The position numbers were made by a program, and so were the translations under genes. From CAYFNK01 sp964393215 (GTDB taxonomy: Archaea > Nanobdellota > Nanobdellia > SCGC-AAA011-G17 > PNOQ01), in assembly GCA_964393215.1 (NCBI GenBank), contig CAYMSW010000014.1:1-15934 (forward strand): a stretch of DNA of 15,934 bases, given 5' to 3'. This document shows, one piece after another, positions 5,409 to 11,907 of the stretch. Position 1 is the first letter of the stretch; the number at the start of each line of letters is the position of its first letter. Under the pieces are notes generated by a model, which was not told the origin of the DNA, ran no database searches, and was given only the letters and a program-made list of their open reading frames with translations.

Positions 5409-6044
5409 CTAAAGTATATTTTCCAAAATTTCTTCCCAATCATCAACTCTAATTATTCCATTTTCTCCAAATCTTTGTTCTTCCTCTGCACTAACCTGAT
5501 TCATTAGAGTATCAAATAAAAGAACCTTATCAACAACAGGAGAACAGTCTCTCACATGATGAAGTCCATCCTCAATAAATCTTTGAACACCAAATTCTTC
5601 ACAAATCTCAGATTTCTTCCTTCTACGATTATGACTACCAAATGAATTACAATATTCTATTTTAAAAAAAGCAGGTACATCCCTATATCTAAAGTGTTCA
5701 TTTATCTGTTCTTGTGTAATATTAGCTATACTATCTGGTCTAGCAGTTGGAGCCATTAAAAGATGCCCAGATTCTTTCAATATTTGAACTCCTTCAACAG
5801 CACCTTCTGTAGGTTCCATATGCCTAAATAAATCAGTTTGATAAAATTCCATAACTCTTCTAACTATTTCATCATGATTAACACCAACAATCAATCCCAT
5901 GTTATAATCAGTAAAGTCCTCTGTCCTCAAATTAGTACCATATTTGTCATTATGAAATATACAAAAATAATCTATAAAAGGAAATAATGGTTCATCAATA
6001 TCTACACCAATTATTAGCCGTTCTTTAACATAAGGACTTTCCAT
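5409..6044 (-). CDS. HAD-superfamily phosphatase, 5'-nucleotidase-like
   Basis: A 211-residue protein with the order of HAD motifs: motif I GVDIDEPL (nucleophile D15, acid D17), a helical cap, motif II APTARP (T100), a Lys in RRKKSEIC (about K144) as motif III, and motif IV FIEDGLHHV (E158, D159). The layout resembles the small pyrimidine 5'(3')-deoxyribonucleotidase (NT5C) type, which removes phosphate from (deoxy)nucleoside monophosphates. The substrate here is not certain. Motif I has Glu-Pro after DID where a Gly and an aliphatic residue are usual, which is odd. I chose the ATG at 6044 over a TTG one codon upstream. A TATA-like box is centred 26 bases before it. A role in nucleotide turnover would fit the nucleotide kinases nearby. 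Confidence 0.78.
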   Translation of the reverse strand: MESPYVKERLIIGVDIDEPLFPFIDYFCIFHNDKYGTNLRTEDFTDYNMGLIVGVNHDEIVRRVMEFYQTDLFRHMEPTEGAVEGVQILKESGHLLMAPTARPDSIANITQEQINEHFRYRDVPAFFKIEYCNSFGSHNRRRKKSEICEEFGVQRFIEDGLHHVRDCSPVVDKVLLFDTLMNQVSAEEEQRFGENGIIRVDDWEEILENIL

Positions 6045-6065
6045 CAAAAAGCGAATAAGAAAAAA

Positions 6066-6075
6066 CTAATAAAAC
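6066..6075 (-). promoter_or_regulatory. TATA-like box for the HAD gene
   Basis: GTTTTATTAG on the minus strand is centred about 26 bases before the ATG at 6044, in the short gap after the lgt stop. This indicates a separate leaderless promoter. Confidence 0.4.
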
Positions 6076-6792
6076 TTACTTTAATCTATTGAGCATGTAC
6101 AAAGATATAATTCCTAAAGGAAGACTAATCCACTGCCCATAAGTCAAACCAGAATAAATCTCTACATCTTTCAAAAACTCTACAAAAAACCTAAAAAACG
6201 AATACAAAAAGATAAACAACCAAAAAATAAATCCTCGCCTAAACTTCTTCAACTTATAAGCTCTCAAAACAACAAAGAAAGTAAACAAATTCCCCAAAGA
6301 CTCATAAATTTGCGTTGGATGCCTCAAACCTTCAACACCATCAAAAGAAACACCCCAGGGCAAACTAGTAACCTTACCAAAAAGTTCCCCATTGATATAA
6401 TTACCCAAACGACCAAGAGCTAAAGCAATAGCCAAAGGAATAACTAAAACATCAGCAAGATCATAAAAGTTAATATTTTTCTTCTTGCAATAATACAAAG
6501 CAGCTAAAATAGCACCAATCAAGCCACCATGAAAAGCCATCCCACCATTCCACACAGCAATAATCTGAAACAAATTCTCAGAATAAAAACTCCAATTCAA
6601 AAAAACATAAGCCAACCTACCGCCAATAATAGAAAATGGAATCAAATAAAGGAAAAAATCCTGCATATCTTTCTTAGAAATGTTCCTAGACAGTAATGGT
6701 GCAACCCAGTATCCAAAAAGAAAACCAACTACATAAAAAATGCCATACCATCTAATTACCAAGTTTCCAATCTGAAATGCAACAGGATCCAT
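6076..6792 (-). CDS. lgt: Prolipoprotein diacylglyceryl transferase
   Basis: A 238-residue polytopic membrane enzyme that in bacteria moves a diacylglyceryl group from phosphatidylglycerol to the lipobox cysteine of prolipoproteins. The family signature is intact: GGRLAYV (57-63), GGMAFHGGLIG (83-93, with H88 equal to the essential His), the Lgt box GRLGNYINGELFGK (127-140), RHPTQIYES (157-165) and RFFVEFLKD (201-209, with R201 and E205). About seven hydrophobic helices are present, and the length is slightly short of typical bacterial Lgt (about 260-290). The conserved third basic residue of the last motif is Lys (K208) rather than Arg. The bacterial-type enzyme is unexpected in archaeal DNA, and no LspA or lipobox substrate is visible in the window. 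A TATA-like box precedes the ATG. Confidence 0.95.
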   Translation of the reverse strand: MDPVAFQIGNLVIRWYGIFYVVGFLFGYWVAPLLSRNISKKDMQDFFLYLIPFSIIGGRLAYVFLNWSFYSENLFQIIAVWNGGMAFHGGLIGAILAALYYCKKKNINFYDLADVLVIPLAIALALGRLGNYINGELFGKVTSLPWGVSFDGVEGLRHPTQIYESLGNLFTFFVVLRAYKLKKFRRGFIFWLFIFLYSFFRFFVEFLKDVEIYSGLTYGQWISLPLGIISLYMLNRLK

Positions 6793-6808
6793 GAAAAAGA
6801 AAACAAAA

Positions 6809-6821
6809 CTAAAAATAAAAG
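6809..6821 (-). promoter_or_regulatory. TATA-like box for lgt
   Basis: CTTTTATTTTTAG on the minus strand is centred about 24 bases before the lgt ATG, consistent with archaeal leaderless transcription of this bacterial-type gene. Confidence 0.4.
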
Positions 6822-6837
6822 AGTTTCCATAGCAACA

Positions 6838-6850
6838 GATTTATATATTT
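6838..6850 (+). promoter_or_regulatory. TATA-like box that decides the start at 6869
   Basis: GATTTATATATTT is centred about 26 bases before the ATG at 6869 but only about 10 bases before an in-frame ATG at 6854. Transcription would begin after 6854, so the second ATG is the likely start. Confidence 0.55.
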
Positions 6851-6868
6851 TATATGTTTACTAAACAA

Positions 6869-7144
6869 ATGGGTGAAACAGGTCTTCTAACTCCAAATGA
6901 GATTTATGAGCTAAGTGATATAGACTTGATGGAAGGAAAAAAAAGACAAAAATCACCAAGAGATTCTCCAAAAATATTAGAAAAAATAGTTGTAAGTCCA
7001 GTCTGGGTAGTATATGGCGTTGGTTATGGAGTAAATGAAGTAATACAACAGGGAAAAAGAGCTTTCTATAAATTAACAAATCAAGAATTTGAAAGAGTAA
7101 ACGACAAAAAAACACTATATCCAAAATACAGAGAAACCCCATAA
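6869..7144 (+). CDS. Hypothetical protein with a hydrophobic central segment
   Basis: A 91-residue protein that I do not recognise. The N-terminal part is acidic (GLLTPNEIYELSDIDLMEG), then a basic stretch KKRQKSPRD, then a moderately hydrophobic segment IVVSPVWVVYGVGYGVNEVI (about residues 41-60) that may touch or cross the membrane, then a charged tail. The Gly/Val/Tyr-rich segment is weak for a full transmembrane helix. The start at 6869 is chosen from the TATA-like box position; an upstream in-frame ATG at 6854 would add five residues. It is divergent from lgt and followed 32 bases later by the cysteine-rich membrane protein, which has its own TATA-like box. Confidence 0.68.
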   Translation: MGETGLLTPNEIYELSDIDLMEGKKRQKSPRDSPKILEKIVVSPVWVVYGVGYGVNEVIQQGKRAFYKLTNQEFERVNDKKTLYPKYRETP

Positions 7145-7145
7145 G

Positions 7146-7158
7146 CTTTTTAAATAAA
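7146..7158 (+). promoter_or_regulatory. TATA-like box for the gene at 7177
   Basis: CTTTTTAAATAAA is centred about 25 bases before the ATG at 7177, directly after the stop of the previous gene. A leaderless promoter is likely. Confidence 0.5.
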
Positions 7159-7176
7159 ACAAAAAATTAAATCATA

Positions 7177-7623
7177 ATGGTTTGCATAATAGCATTACTT
7201 ATATTTGGAATTTTGGGAATATTTTCAGCATCCCACAGAGAGTTGGCAAAAGAAGCATTCAGATGTGTTTTCAGAACAACAACTTTCAGAAAATGTGAAT
7301 CTTCAACAGATGTTAAGATAAAAGGAAAAGTTGTCGGATCATTAATGAAAGTAAGTCCAAAATCAGCAAAAGTAGTGCACAAAAATTTTGAACTTTTATC
7401 ATGGATATTTACAATTTTATTCTTTGGAAGCCTATTTTACTCAGGAATGGCAATCTATAACCTAGCAGTTCATGACAATTGCGCAGGACCAGACGCAGAT
7501 CCAGAAGAATGTATTTTCACTCCAGATGAAACAGTAGTTAACTGCGGAGATCCTTTATGTGAAGAAGGCGAATGTGAAGTTTGTGGAGAAGACTGTGATT
7601 GTCACGAATGTGGTGATGGTTAA
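7177..7623 (+). CDS. Two-span membrane protein with cysteine-rich tail
   Basis: A 148-residue protein. Residues 3-18 form a hydrophobic helix (CIIALLIFGILGIFSA), 19-71 are a basic region with ELAKEAFRCVFRTTTFRKC, and 72-96 form a second helix (SWIFTILFFGSLFYSG). The basic loop should be cytoplasmic, placing both ends outside. The C-terminal 47 residues carry nine Cys (102, 112, 123, 128, 133, 136, 140, 142, 145) among acidic residues, including CEVCGEDCDCHEC. The tail could bind metal or be disulfide-bonded. The N-terminal 100 residues look like a membrane-protein family I have seen in uncultured archaea, usually annotated as hypothetical; this is from memory only. No enzymatic motif is seen. 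The TATA-like box before the ATG supports this start. Confidence 0.8.
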   Translation: MVCIIALLIFGILGIFSASHRELAKEAFRCVFRTTTFRKCESSTDVKIKGKVVGSLMKVSPKSAKVVHKNFELLSWIFTILFFGSLFYSGMAIYNLAVHDNCAGPDADPEECIFTPDETVVNCGDPLCEEGECEVCGEDCDCHECGDG

Positions 7624-7624
7624 A

Positions 7625-9187
7625 CTATAATCTACTTCTAATATCTTGTTTTAATAAATCATTGAACCTTTTATGTTTGACTCCATTATAACCAGGATCA
7701 AATTCAAGAATAGAAGCACAAGTTTTTTTCTCAGGACAAAAACCACTATACCCACATTTAGGAACCATAAGTTCTTCAACCAACCCAGGTAAATTTCCAG
7801 AACGAAAAATCAAATCCCTTTCAGCTTCAGTAGTTGCCCTCATTTCAGGTTCGGCAGAATTACATAATCTCAAAGACATGTAACCAGTTGTAAGATTATA
7901 CAAACCATACTGTTTTACAACACCCAATTTTAATCCTCTAGGAATAACTGCAGCAGCATCAGCTTTAGGCACTCCCATTTGAACAAGGCCATCATAAGTT
8001 AATAATGAATCAACAAATCTATGCATCCATAATCTGAAATGTTCTGGATTGGATTCTAATCCAGGTGGAATTGAAACAACTTGGCGCATTTTTTGAGAAT
8101 CATATACTTCCTGTGGATCAATCAAATTAAGAGCCCTTTTAGCTGCATGATAAACTCCTTCAACAACCTGAGGCATAGTTCTATGCCTTTTTACTTCACC
8201 CCAAACTCTCCAAGGGGTATTTGTCCCAGTTGTTATTTGCACAGAAGGATCAAAATCTTGAACAAGTTCATCAAGTTCACGCAAAACAGAACCCCATTCA
8301 AAAGAAGTTCTGTCTGCATTAGCAAAAATTCTTTCTCTAGAAGATAAAAATTCAGAAATTCTAAGATCTCTTTCAGAACTATGTACTGATGAAGAACTTA
8401 ATAAAATAGGATTATACAACATTCCACTACCCTCCTCAACTAGTTCTGTAGCCAAATTTCTTCTATCGTGAAAAATACTTGGGTTTGGACAACCTGTCCT
8501 TGGAGCAGCCATCCTAGCTTCGTAAGTAATACCCATTCCTTTACGATGTATTTCATCTCTAAGTTGATCTAAAATTTGAAAACCTTCAGCAGGAGTTGAT
8601 GTTGGATCACTTTCTGCATCAATTGTCATATTAATTATAGTTTCAAGAGGAAAGAATACAAATCCTCCGCCTCTATGACCATATTGAACAATTTTGCTCG
8701 CTTCTTGTTTAGAAATAGTTCCTTGAACTTCCCCATATGCTTGAATATTTTTTCTAGAAGCTTGTACGTACATCTCTGTTTCAGTCCTACCTGCTTCAGC
8801 AATACTTCTAGGAACAACAATCTGATCTTCAGCTATTGGAACTCTTCTTCCAGAAGGCATTAAAGAACTCCCAAATCTCGCACCAGTAAACATAGAATCA
8901 ACAAATTTTGAACAATTTCCTTCTAAATAAGCCCATAAACCAGGGGTTGTAGCCATAGATGCATGACCAGCACCAGCAATTGCAATCAAAGCACTCTTCA
9001 ACTGCTCATCAAAGCCAGCTTTTCCAGCCTTCAAATCAACAAGTTCTCTAAGTGCACCAGTATCTTTGTAAGTTATTTGAGCAGCACCCCATACTAAAGA
9101 ATCAGGACCAAGATGCAAACCATCAGCAGTAGTATGTTCTGGTCCAACATTTAAAACAGAAACCATTGGATCTATAATCTGAACCAT
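7625..9187 (-). CDS. Long ThyX-like flavin-dependent thymidylate synthase with tandem ThyX domains
   Basis: A 520-residue soluble protein, about twice the usual ThyX length (about 220-260). ThyX makes dTMP from dUMP with FAD and methylene-folate. Domain 1 (about 60-220) has GHAS (74-77), LEGNCSKFV (88-96), then GAR-x7-SGRR (102-115) where ThyX has RHR-x7-SGRY, and a degenerate C-terminal helix. Domain 2 (about 300-455) has VKRHRTMPQV (332-341), where the x7 Ser is Gly344, then IPRGLKLG (415-422), YMSLRL (436-441) and PEMR (447-450), matching the ThyX C-terminal pattern. A tail holds C478, C484 and C490, a possible metal site. The two domains thus keep complementary halves of the signature. 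I chose the ATG at 9187 over a preceding TTG, with a TATA-like box 26 bases upstream. Activity is plausible but unproven. Confidence 0.82.
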   Translation of the reverse strand: MVQIIDPMVSVLNVGPEHTTADGLHLGPDSLVWGAAQITYKDTGALRELVDLKAGKAGFDEQLKSALIAIAGAGHASMATTPGLWAYLEGNCSKFVDSMFTGARFGSSLMPSGRRVPIAEDQIVVPRSIAEAGRTETEMYVQASRKNIQAYGEVQGTISKQEASKIVQYGHRGGGFVFFPLETIINMTIDAESDPTSTPAEGFQILDQLRDEIHRKGMGITYEARMAAPRTGCPNPSIFHDRRNLATELVEEGSGMLYNPILLSSSSVHSSERDLRISEFLSSRERIFANADRTSFEWGSVLRELDELVQDFDPSVQITTGTNTPWRVWGEVKRHRTMPQVVEGVYHAAKRALNLIDPQEVYDSQKMRQVVSIPPGLESNPEHFRLWMHRFVDSLLTYDGLVQMGVPKADAAAVIPRGLKLGVVKQYGLYNLTTGYMSLRLCNSAEPEMRATTEAERDLIFRSGNLPGLVEELMVPKCGYSGFCPEKKTCASILEFDPGYNGVKHKRFNDLLKQDIRSRL

Positions 9188-9208
9188 CAAGAAGCGAACG
9201 TTTTTTCG

Positions 9209-9218
9209 TTTATAAAAA
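9209..9218 (-). promoter_or_regulatory. TATA-like box for the ThyX-like gene
   Basis: TTTTTATAAA on the minus strand is centred about 26 bases before the ATG at 9187. A small inverted repeat AACG-T6-CGTT (9198-9211) lies between the box and the start; its role is unknown. Confidence 0.45.
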
Positions 9219-9249
9219 TATACAAGCTAACAAATATATTTATGACAAC

Positions 9250-9260
9250 CTTTATTAAAG
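9250..9260 (+). promoter_or_regulatory. TATA-like box for the cysteine desulfurase
   Basis: CTTTATTAAAG is centred about 27 bases before the ATG at 9282. The divergent ThyX-like gene has its own separate box about 40 bases away. Confidence 0.4.
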
Positions 9261-9281
9261 GAATTATTTTAGTTTCTAGCA

Positions 9282-10427
9282 ATGAATATTGAAAAAATAA
9301 GACAGGATTTTCCAATTTTACAAAAAGGAATAATCTACTTCGATAATGCATGTATGTCTTTGAGACCAAACCAAGTAATCAACAAAATAACAGAATACTA
9401 CAAAGAATATCCTGCATGCGGAGGAAGAAGCATACACAAATTAGGATCAAAAGTAGACAGAGAAGTTCTAGAAGCAAGAAATTCTATAAAAAAATTAATC
9501 GGGGCAAAAGACAACAAACAAATAGTTTTCACAAAAAACGCAACAGAAGCAATAAATTTAGTAGCAAACTCATTCAAATTCGAAAATGTTCTAACAACAG
9601 ATAGAGAACACAATTCAAACTTAATACCTTGGCAAAAGAAAAACCACGAAGTTCTAAAGTCAAAAGAAGATTTCACATTCGACCTAGAAGCGTTCCAAGA
9701 AAAAGTAAAAGATTTTGACCTAATCAGCTTCGTACACACCTCAAACTTAGATGGATACACTTTACCAATAAAAGAAATAATAAAAATCGTGCACGAAAAC
9801 AACGCAAAGGTTCTAATTGATGCAGCACAATCTGTTCCACATAAAGAAATTGACGTAAAAAAATTAGACGCAGACTTTGTAGCATTCTCAGGACATAAAA
9901 TGTTAGGTCCAACAGGAACTGGAGTTCTTTACGCAAAAGAAGAATTGCTAAAAGAAATGAAACCGTTCATAAAAGGTGGAGAAACAGTTCAAGATTCAAC
10001 ATACGAAGATCATATTCTTGAAGAATCACCAGCAAAATTCGAAGCAGGTTTACAACATTACGCAGGAATAATTGGTTTAGGAGAAGCAGCAAGATACTTA
10101 ATGAAAATTGGACAGGATAACATTGAAGAGCACGAAATCAAACTAAAAAAAGCAGTAAACAAAGAAGGATTAAAAGAAATTGGTTACAAAGGAGATACAG
10201 GAATACTAAACTTCCAAATTCCAAACTTAGACGCGCATGAAGTTGCCTCAATACTTAGCTCATCAAAAAATATTATGCTCAGAAGCGGTATGCATTGCGT
10301 ACACTCTTGGTACAACGCAAACAAATTAGATTCAAGCGCAAGAGCAAGCTTCTACTTCTACAATACACAAGAAGAAATAGAAACTCTAAACGAAGAATTA
10401 AAGAAATTAATACAATTAGCTAAATAG
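9282..10427 (+). CDS. sufS: SufS-type cysteine desulfurase (aminotransferase class V)
   Basis: A 381-residue PLP enzyme that takes sulfur from cysteine as a protein persulfide for iron-sulfur clusters or thiolation. Visible features are YFDNACMSLRP at the start, the PLP-stacking His in DREHNSNLIPW (H110), DAAQSVPH (D180 and Q183), the PLP lysine in AFSGHKMLGPTGTG (K206), the catalytic Cys in LRSGMHCVHSW (C339) and the C-terminal RASFYFYNTQEEIE. The group II (SufS/CsdA) pattern is clear, although the protein is slightly shorter than typical SufS (about 405). The PACGGRS motif near residues 44-50 replaces the usual region and recalls an archaeal subgroup. No SufBC or SufU genes adjoin it. It is a natural sulfur source for the thiolase cassette at 1038-2145, an inference from chemistry rather than linkage. 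Confidence 0.92.
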   Translation: MNIEKIRQDFPILQKGIIYFDNACMSLRPNQVINKITEYYKEYPACGGRSIHKLGSKVDREVLEARNSIKKLIGAKDNKQIVFTKNATEAINLVANSFKFENVLTTDREHNSNLIPWQKKNHEVLKSKEDFTFDLEAFQEKVKDFDLISFVHTSNLDGYTLPIKEIIKIVHENNAKVLIDAAQSVPHKEIDVKKLDADFVAFSGHKMLGPTGTGVLYAKEELLKEMKPFIKGGETVQDSTYEDHILEESPAKFEAGLQHYAGIIGLGEAARYLMKIGQDNIEEHEIKLKKAVNKEGLKEIGYKGDTGILNFQIPNLDAHEVASILSSSKNIMLRSGMHCVHSWYNANKLDSSARASFYFYNTQEEIETLNEELKKLIQLAK

Positions 10428-10430
10428 TAA

Positions 10431-10441
10431 AATTTAAATAC
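10431..10441 (+). promoter_or_regulatory. TATA-like box for the 48-residue membrane peptide
   Basis: AATTTAAATAC is centred about 27 bases before the ATG at 10463, immediately after the desulfurase stop. Its position is the main support for this small gene. Confidence 0.45.
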
Positions 10442-10462
10442 TAATTTTCCAAAAATCTACTC

Positions 10463-10609
10463 ATGGCAGAAAAGATATTTTACATTTTGATTGTAGTCTT
10501 CGGAGCTATAATATGGACTCTAATTTCTCTGTGGTTTCTTAGGAAATCTTTTAAGAACTATTCCCCAGGAAACAACAGCGCTGCAAATAACAAGAAAGTT
10601 AAGAAGTAA
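10463..10609 (+). CDS. Single-span membrane peptide (48 aa)
   Basis: A short frame starting MAEKIFYILIVV has one clear transmembrane helix (about residues 5-26) followed by a basic, Asn-rich tail ending NNKKVKK. The positive tail suggests that the C-terminus is cytoplasmic. A TATA-like box sits about 27 bases before the ATG, the same distance seen at surrounding leaderless genes. It follows the cysteine desulfurase by 35 bases on the same strand. Its last 90 bases overlap, antisense, the 3' end of the DUF1461 gene, and both frames look coding. No family is recognised. Helix hydrophobicity, promoter placement and a clean stop argue for a real gene. Confidence 0.6.
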   Translation: MAEKIFYILIVVFGAIIWTLISLWFLRKSFKNYSPGNNSAANNKKVKK

Positions 10610-11032
10610 AAATCTGTTTCTAAAAAATTCAAAAGGATAATCCTGTATTAATTTAGAACTAGAAGGAAACTTCCAAACACTATCAAAAAACATTAAATGA
10701 AACTGCTCAAAAAATCTGTCAAAAAACAAACCACATAAAATAAGCAAACCAAAAATAACAAATAAGTAGAAACTAGATTTCTTCAGATTGACATATTCAA
10801 AATACCGAAAAACAAAAAACAATAAAACTAAATTCAAAAGGAGAGAAAACAAACCAAGCGTTTTAACTTCCTCCATATGTTCCTTCTCATCAGAACTATA
10901 TTCATCAGATAAAGAGCCACCCAAATAAAACTCTCTCAAATCTTCATTAACAAAACTCTCATAGAAAAATATAACATTCAACAAACTAAGAAAAATAAAC
11001 ACAGAAAAAACCAAACTAATTAACTTTCCCAT
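10520..11032 (-). CDS. DUF1461-family integral membrane protein
   Basis: A 170-residue membrane protein with four hydrophobic segments (about residues 3-21, 60-78, 88-103 and 141-160). Between helices 1 and 2 is a polar region with FYESFV and EKEHMEEVK. Between helices 3 and 4 is the block QFHLMFFDSVWKFP followed by YPFEFFRN. The FHxxFF...W.FP pattern before the last helix is what I associate with DUF1461 (TIGR01906), an uncharacterised family found in bacteria and archaea. I chose the ATG at 11032, one base after the CMP kinase stop; a longer reading from 11089 would overlap the kinase by 56 bases. The tight junction indicates cotranscription with cmk. The 3' end overlaps a small antisense gene. 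Function unknown. Confidence 0.75.
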   Translation of the reverse strand: MGKLISLVFSVFIFLSLLNVIFFYESFVNEDLREFYLGGSLSDEYSSDEKEHMEEVKTLGLFSLLLNLVLLFFVFRYFEYVNLKKSSFYLFVIFGLLILCGLFFDRFFEQFHLMFFDSVWKFPSSSKLIQDYPFEFFRNRFLLLNFLVICSAVVSWGIVLKRFPKKPQRN

Positions 11033-11033
11033 A

Positions 11034-11582
11034 CTAATTGATAAGCTTCTCTTGTTTAATAAACTTAAGAATTTCAGCAACAGCTTCATTCAAATTCAAA
11101 TAAGTAGTATCAAGAACAAAATCATACTGCAATTCATTAGTTGGATTCAAATTATAGTACTTAGCATATCTAAGATTATCCGATTTATCCCTTTCAATTA
11201 AAGAAGCAATAGAATCTCCCAAATCTCTAAACCTTTCATTAGATCTTTCCTCATTGTAAATTCTTTCAGCTCTAGCTCTAATATGTGCTTTCAAATAAAT
11301 CTTTATAGACTTTGGAATAAAATGATAACTTAAGCGACCATCAATAACAAATCCATCCTCTTTTTCGCCTAACTCAATTTGAAAATCATCAGCTTCCTTA
11401 TCGGTAAAATCTTTTTCCTCACCCATTTTATTAAATTCGGCTAAACTCATATTTCTCTTCTTTGCCATATCTTTTCTCAAGTCACCAACAGAATAATGTT
11501 TCATGCCTAAAACTCCAGCCAACTGCTTAGCTGCAGAACTCTTACCGGATCCAGCCGTACCAGAAATTGAGATAATCATCAT
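11034..11582 (-). CDS. cmk: Cytidylate kinase, archaeal type
   Basis: A 182-residue P-loop kinase that phosphorylates CMP or dCMP with ATP. It has the Walker A motif GTAGSGKSS (8-16), HYSVGDLRKDMAK in the nucleoside-binding region, FVIDGRLSYHF (strand 3 with the Arg that binds the monophosphate), the lid-type arginines in ARAERI, and FRDLGDSIASLIERDKSDNLRY. This is the short archaeal Cmk form (about 180 residues). Two adjacent Met codons open the frame; the first (11582) is kept. It shares a promoter block with the divergent DUF357 gene and is followed by the DUF1461 gene with a one-base gap. It belongs to a group of nucleotide kinases in this window. Confidence 0.93.
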   Translation of the reverse strand: MMIISISGTAGSGKSSAAKQLAGVLGMKHYSVGDLRKDMAKKRNMSLAEFNKMGEEKDFTDKEADDFQIELGEKEDGFVIDGRLSYHFIPKSIKIYLKAHIRARAERIYNEERSNERFRDLGDSIASLIERDKSDNLRYAKYYNLNPTNELQYDFVLDTTYLNLNEAVAEILKFIKQEKLIN

Positions 11583-11600
11583 TTCAAAAATTTTACATAG

Positions 11601-11614
11601 ATTTAAAAAAATTT
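11601..11614. promoter_or_regulatory. Shared TATA-like block for cmk and the DUF357 gene
   Basis: ATTTAAAAAAATTT lies in a 49-base divergent gap. It is about 23-26 bases from the cmk ATG (11582) and about 25 bases from the DUF357 ATG (11632), so a single A/T block could position leaderless transcription both ways. Confidence 0.5.
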
Positions 11615-11631
11615 GTATCCCCTACATTAAT

Positions 11632-11907
11632 ATGGAAAACACGGTAACAACACAAAAATTAGAGAAATATTTCAAAATATCTGAAGAAGCTCTAGAAATG
11701 GCCAAGAAAAACATAGCAAAAAAAGAATTGGCAAAAGACTTCCTAGACATGATTGAAAGATACATCAAGGACGCAAAATACTTCCAAGAAAAAGGAGATT
11801 TAGTTACAGCCTTCGCAGCTCTGAACTACGCACATGGATGGTTAGACGCTGGAGCTAGAGCAAAAATATTCAACGTAAAAGATTCTAGATTATTTACTGT
11901 GGATTAA
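11632..11907 (+). CDS. DUF357 family protein
   Basis: A 91-residue all-helical protein. The sequence follows the archaeal DUF357 pattern: LEKYFKISEEALEMA at the start, a middle DFLDMIERYIKDAKYFQEKGD, and the strongly conserved FAALNYAHGWLDAGARAKIF before a short strand-like end RLFTVD. DUF357 is widespread in archaea and its function is not established. The open frame extends upstream to 11503, but that part runs through the divergent cmk start. The ATG at 11632, with the TATA-like block about 25 bases upstream, gives the normal family length. Its stop overlaps the stop of the convergent kinase gene by four bases. Confidence 0.9.
   Translation: MENTVTTQKLEKYFKISEEALEMAKKNIAKKELAKDFLDMIERYIKDAKYFQEKGDLVTAFAALNYAHGWLDAGARAKIFNVKDSRLFTVD

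Noticed and set aside
6861..7142. Minus-strand 93-residue hydrophobic frame
   Set aside because: It is the reverse of the supported gene at 6869-7144 and lacks an independent promoter or family pattern.
11503..11631. N-terminal extension of the DUF357 frame
   Set aside because: It would cross the divergent cmk start and promoter, and adds 43 residues unlike the family. The ATG at 11632 gives the standard length.
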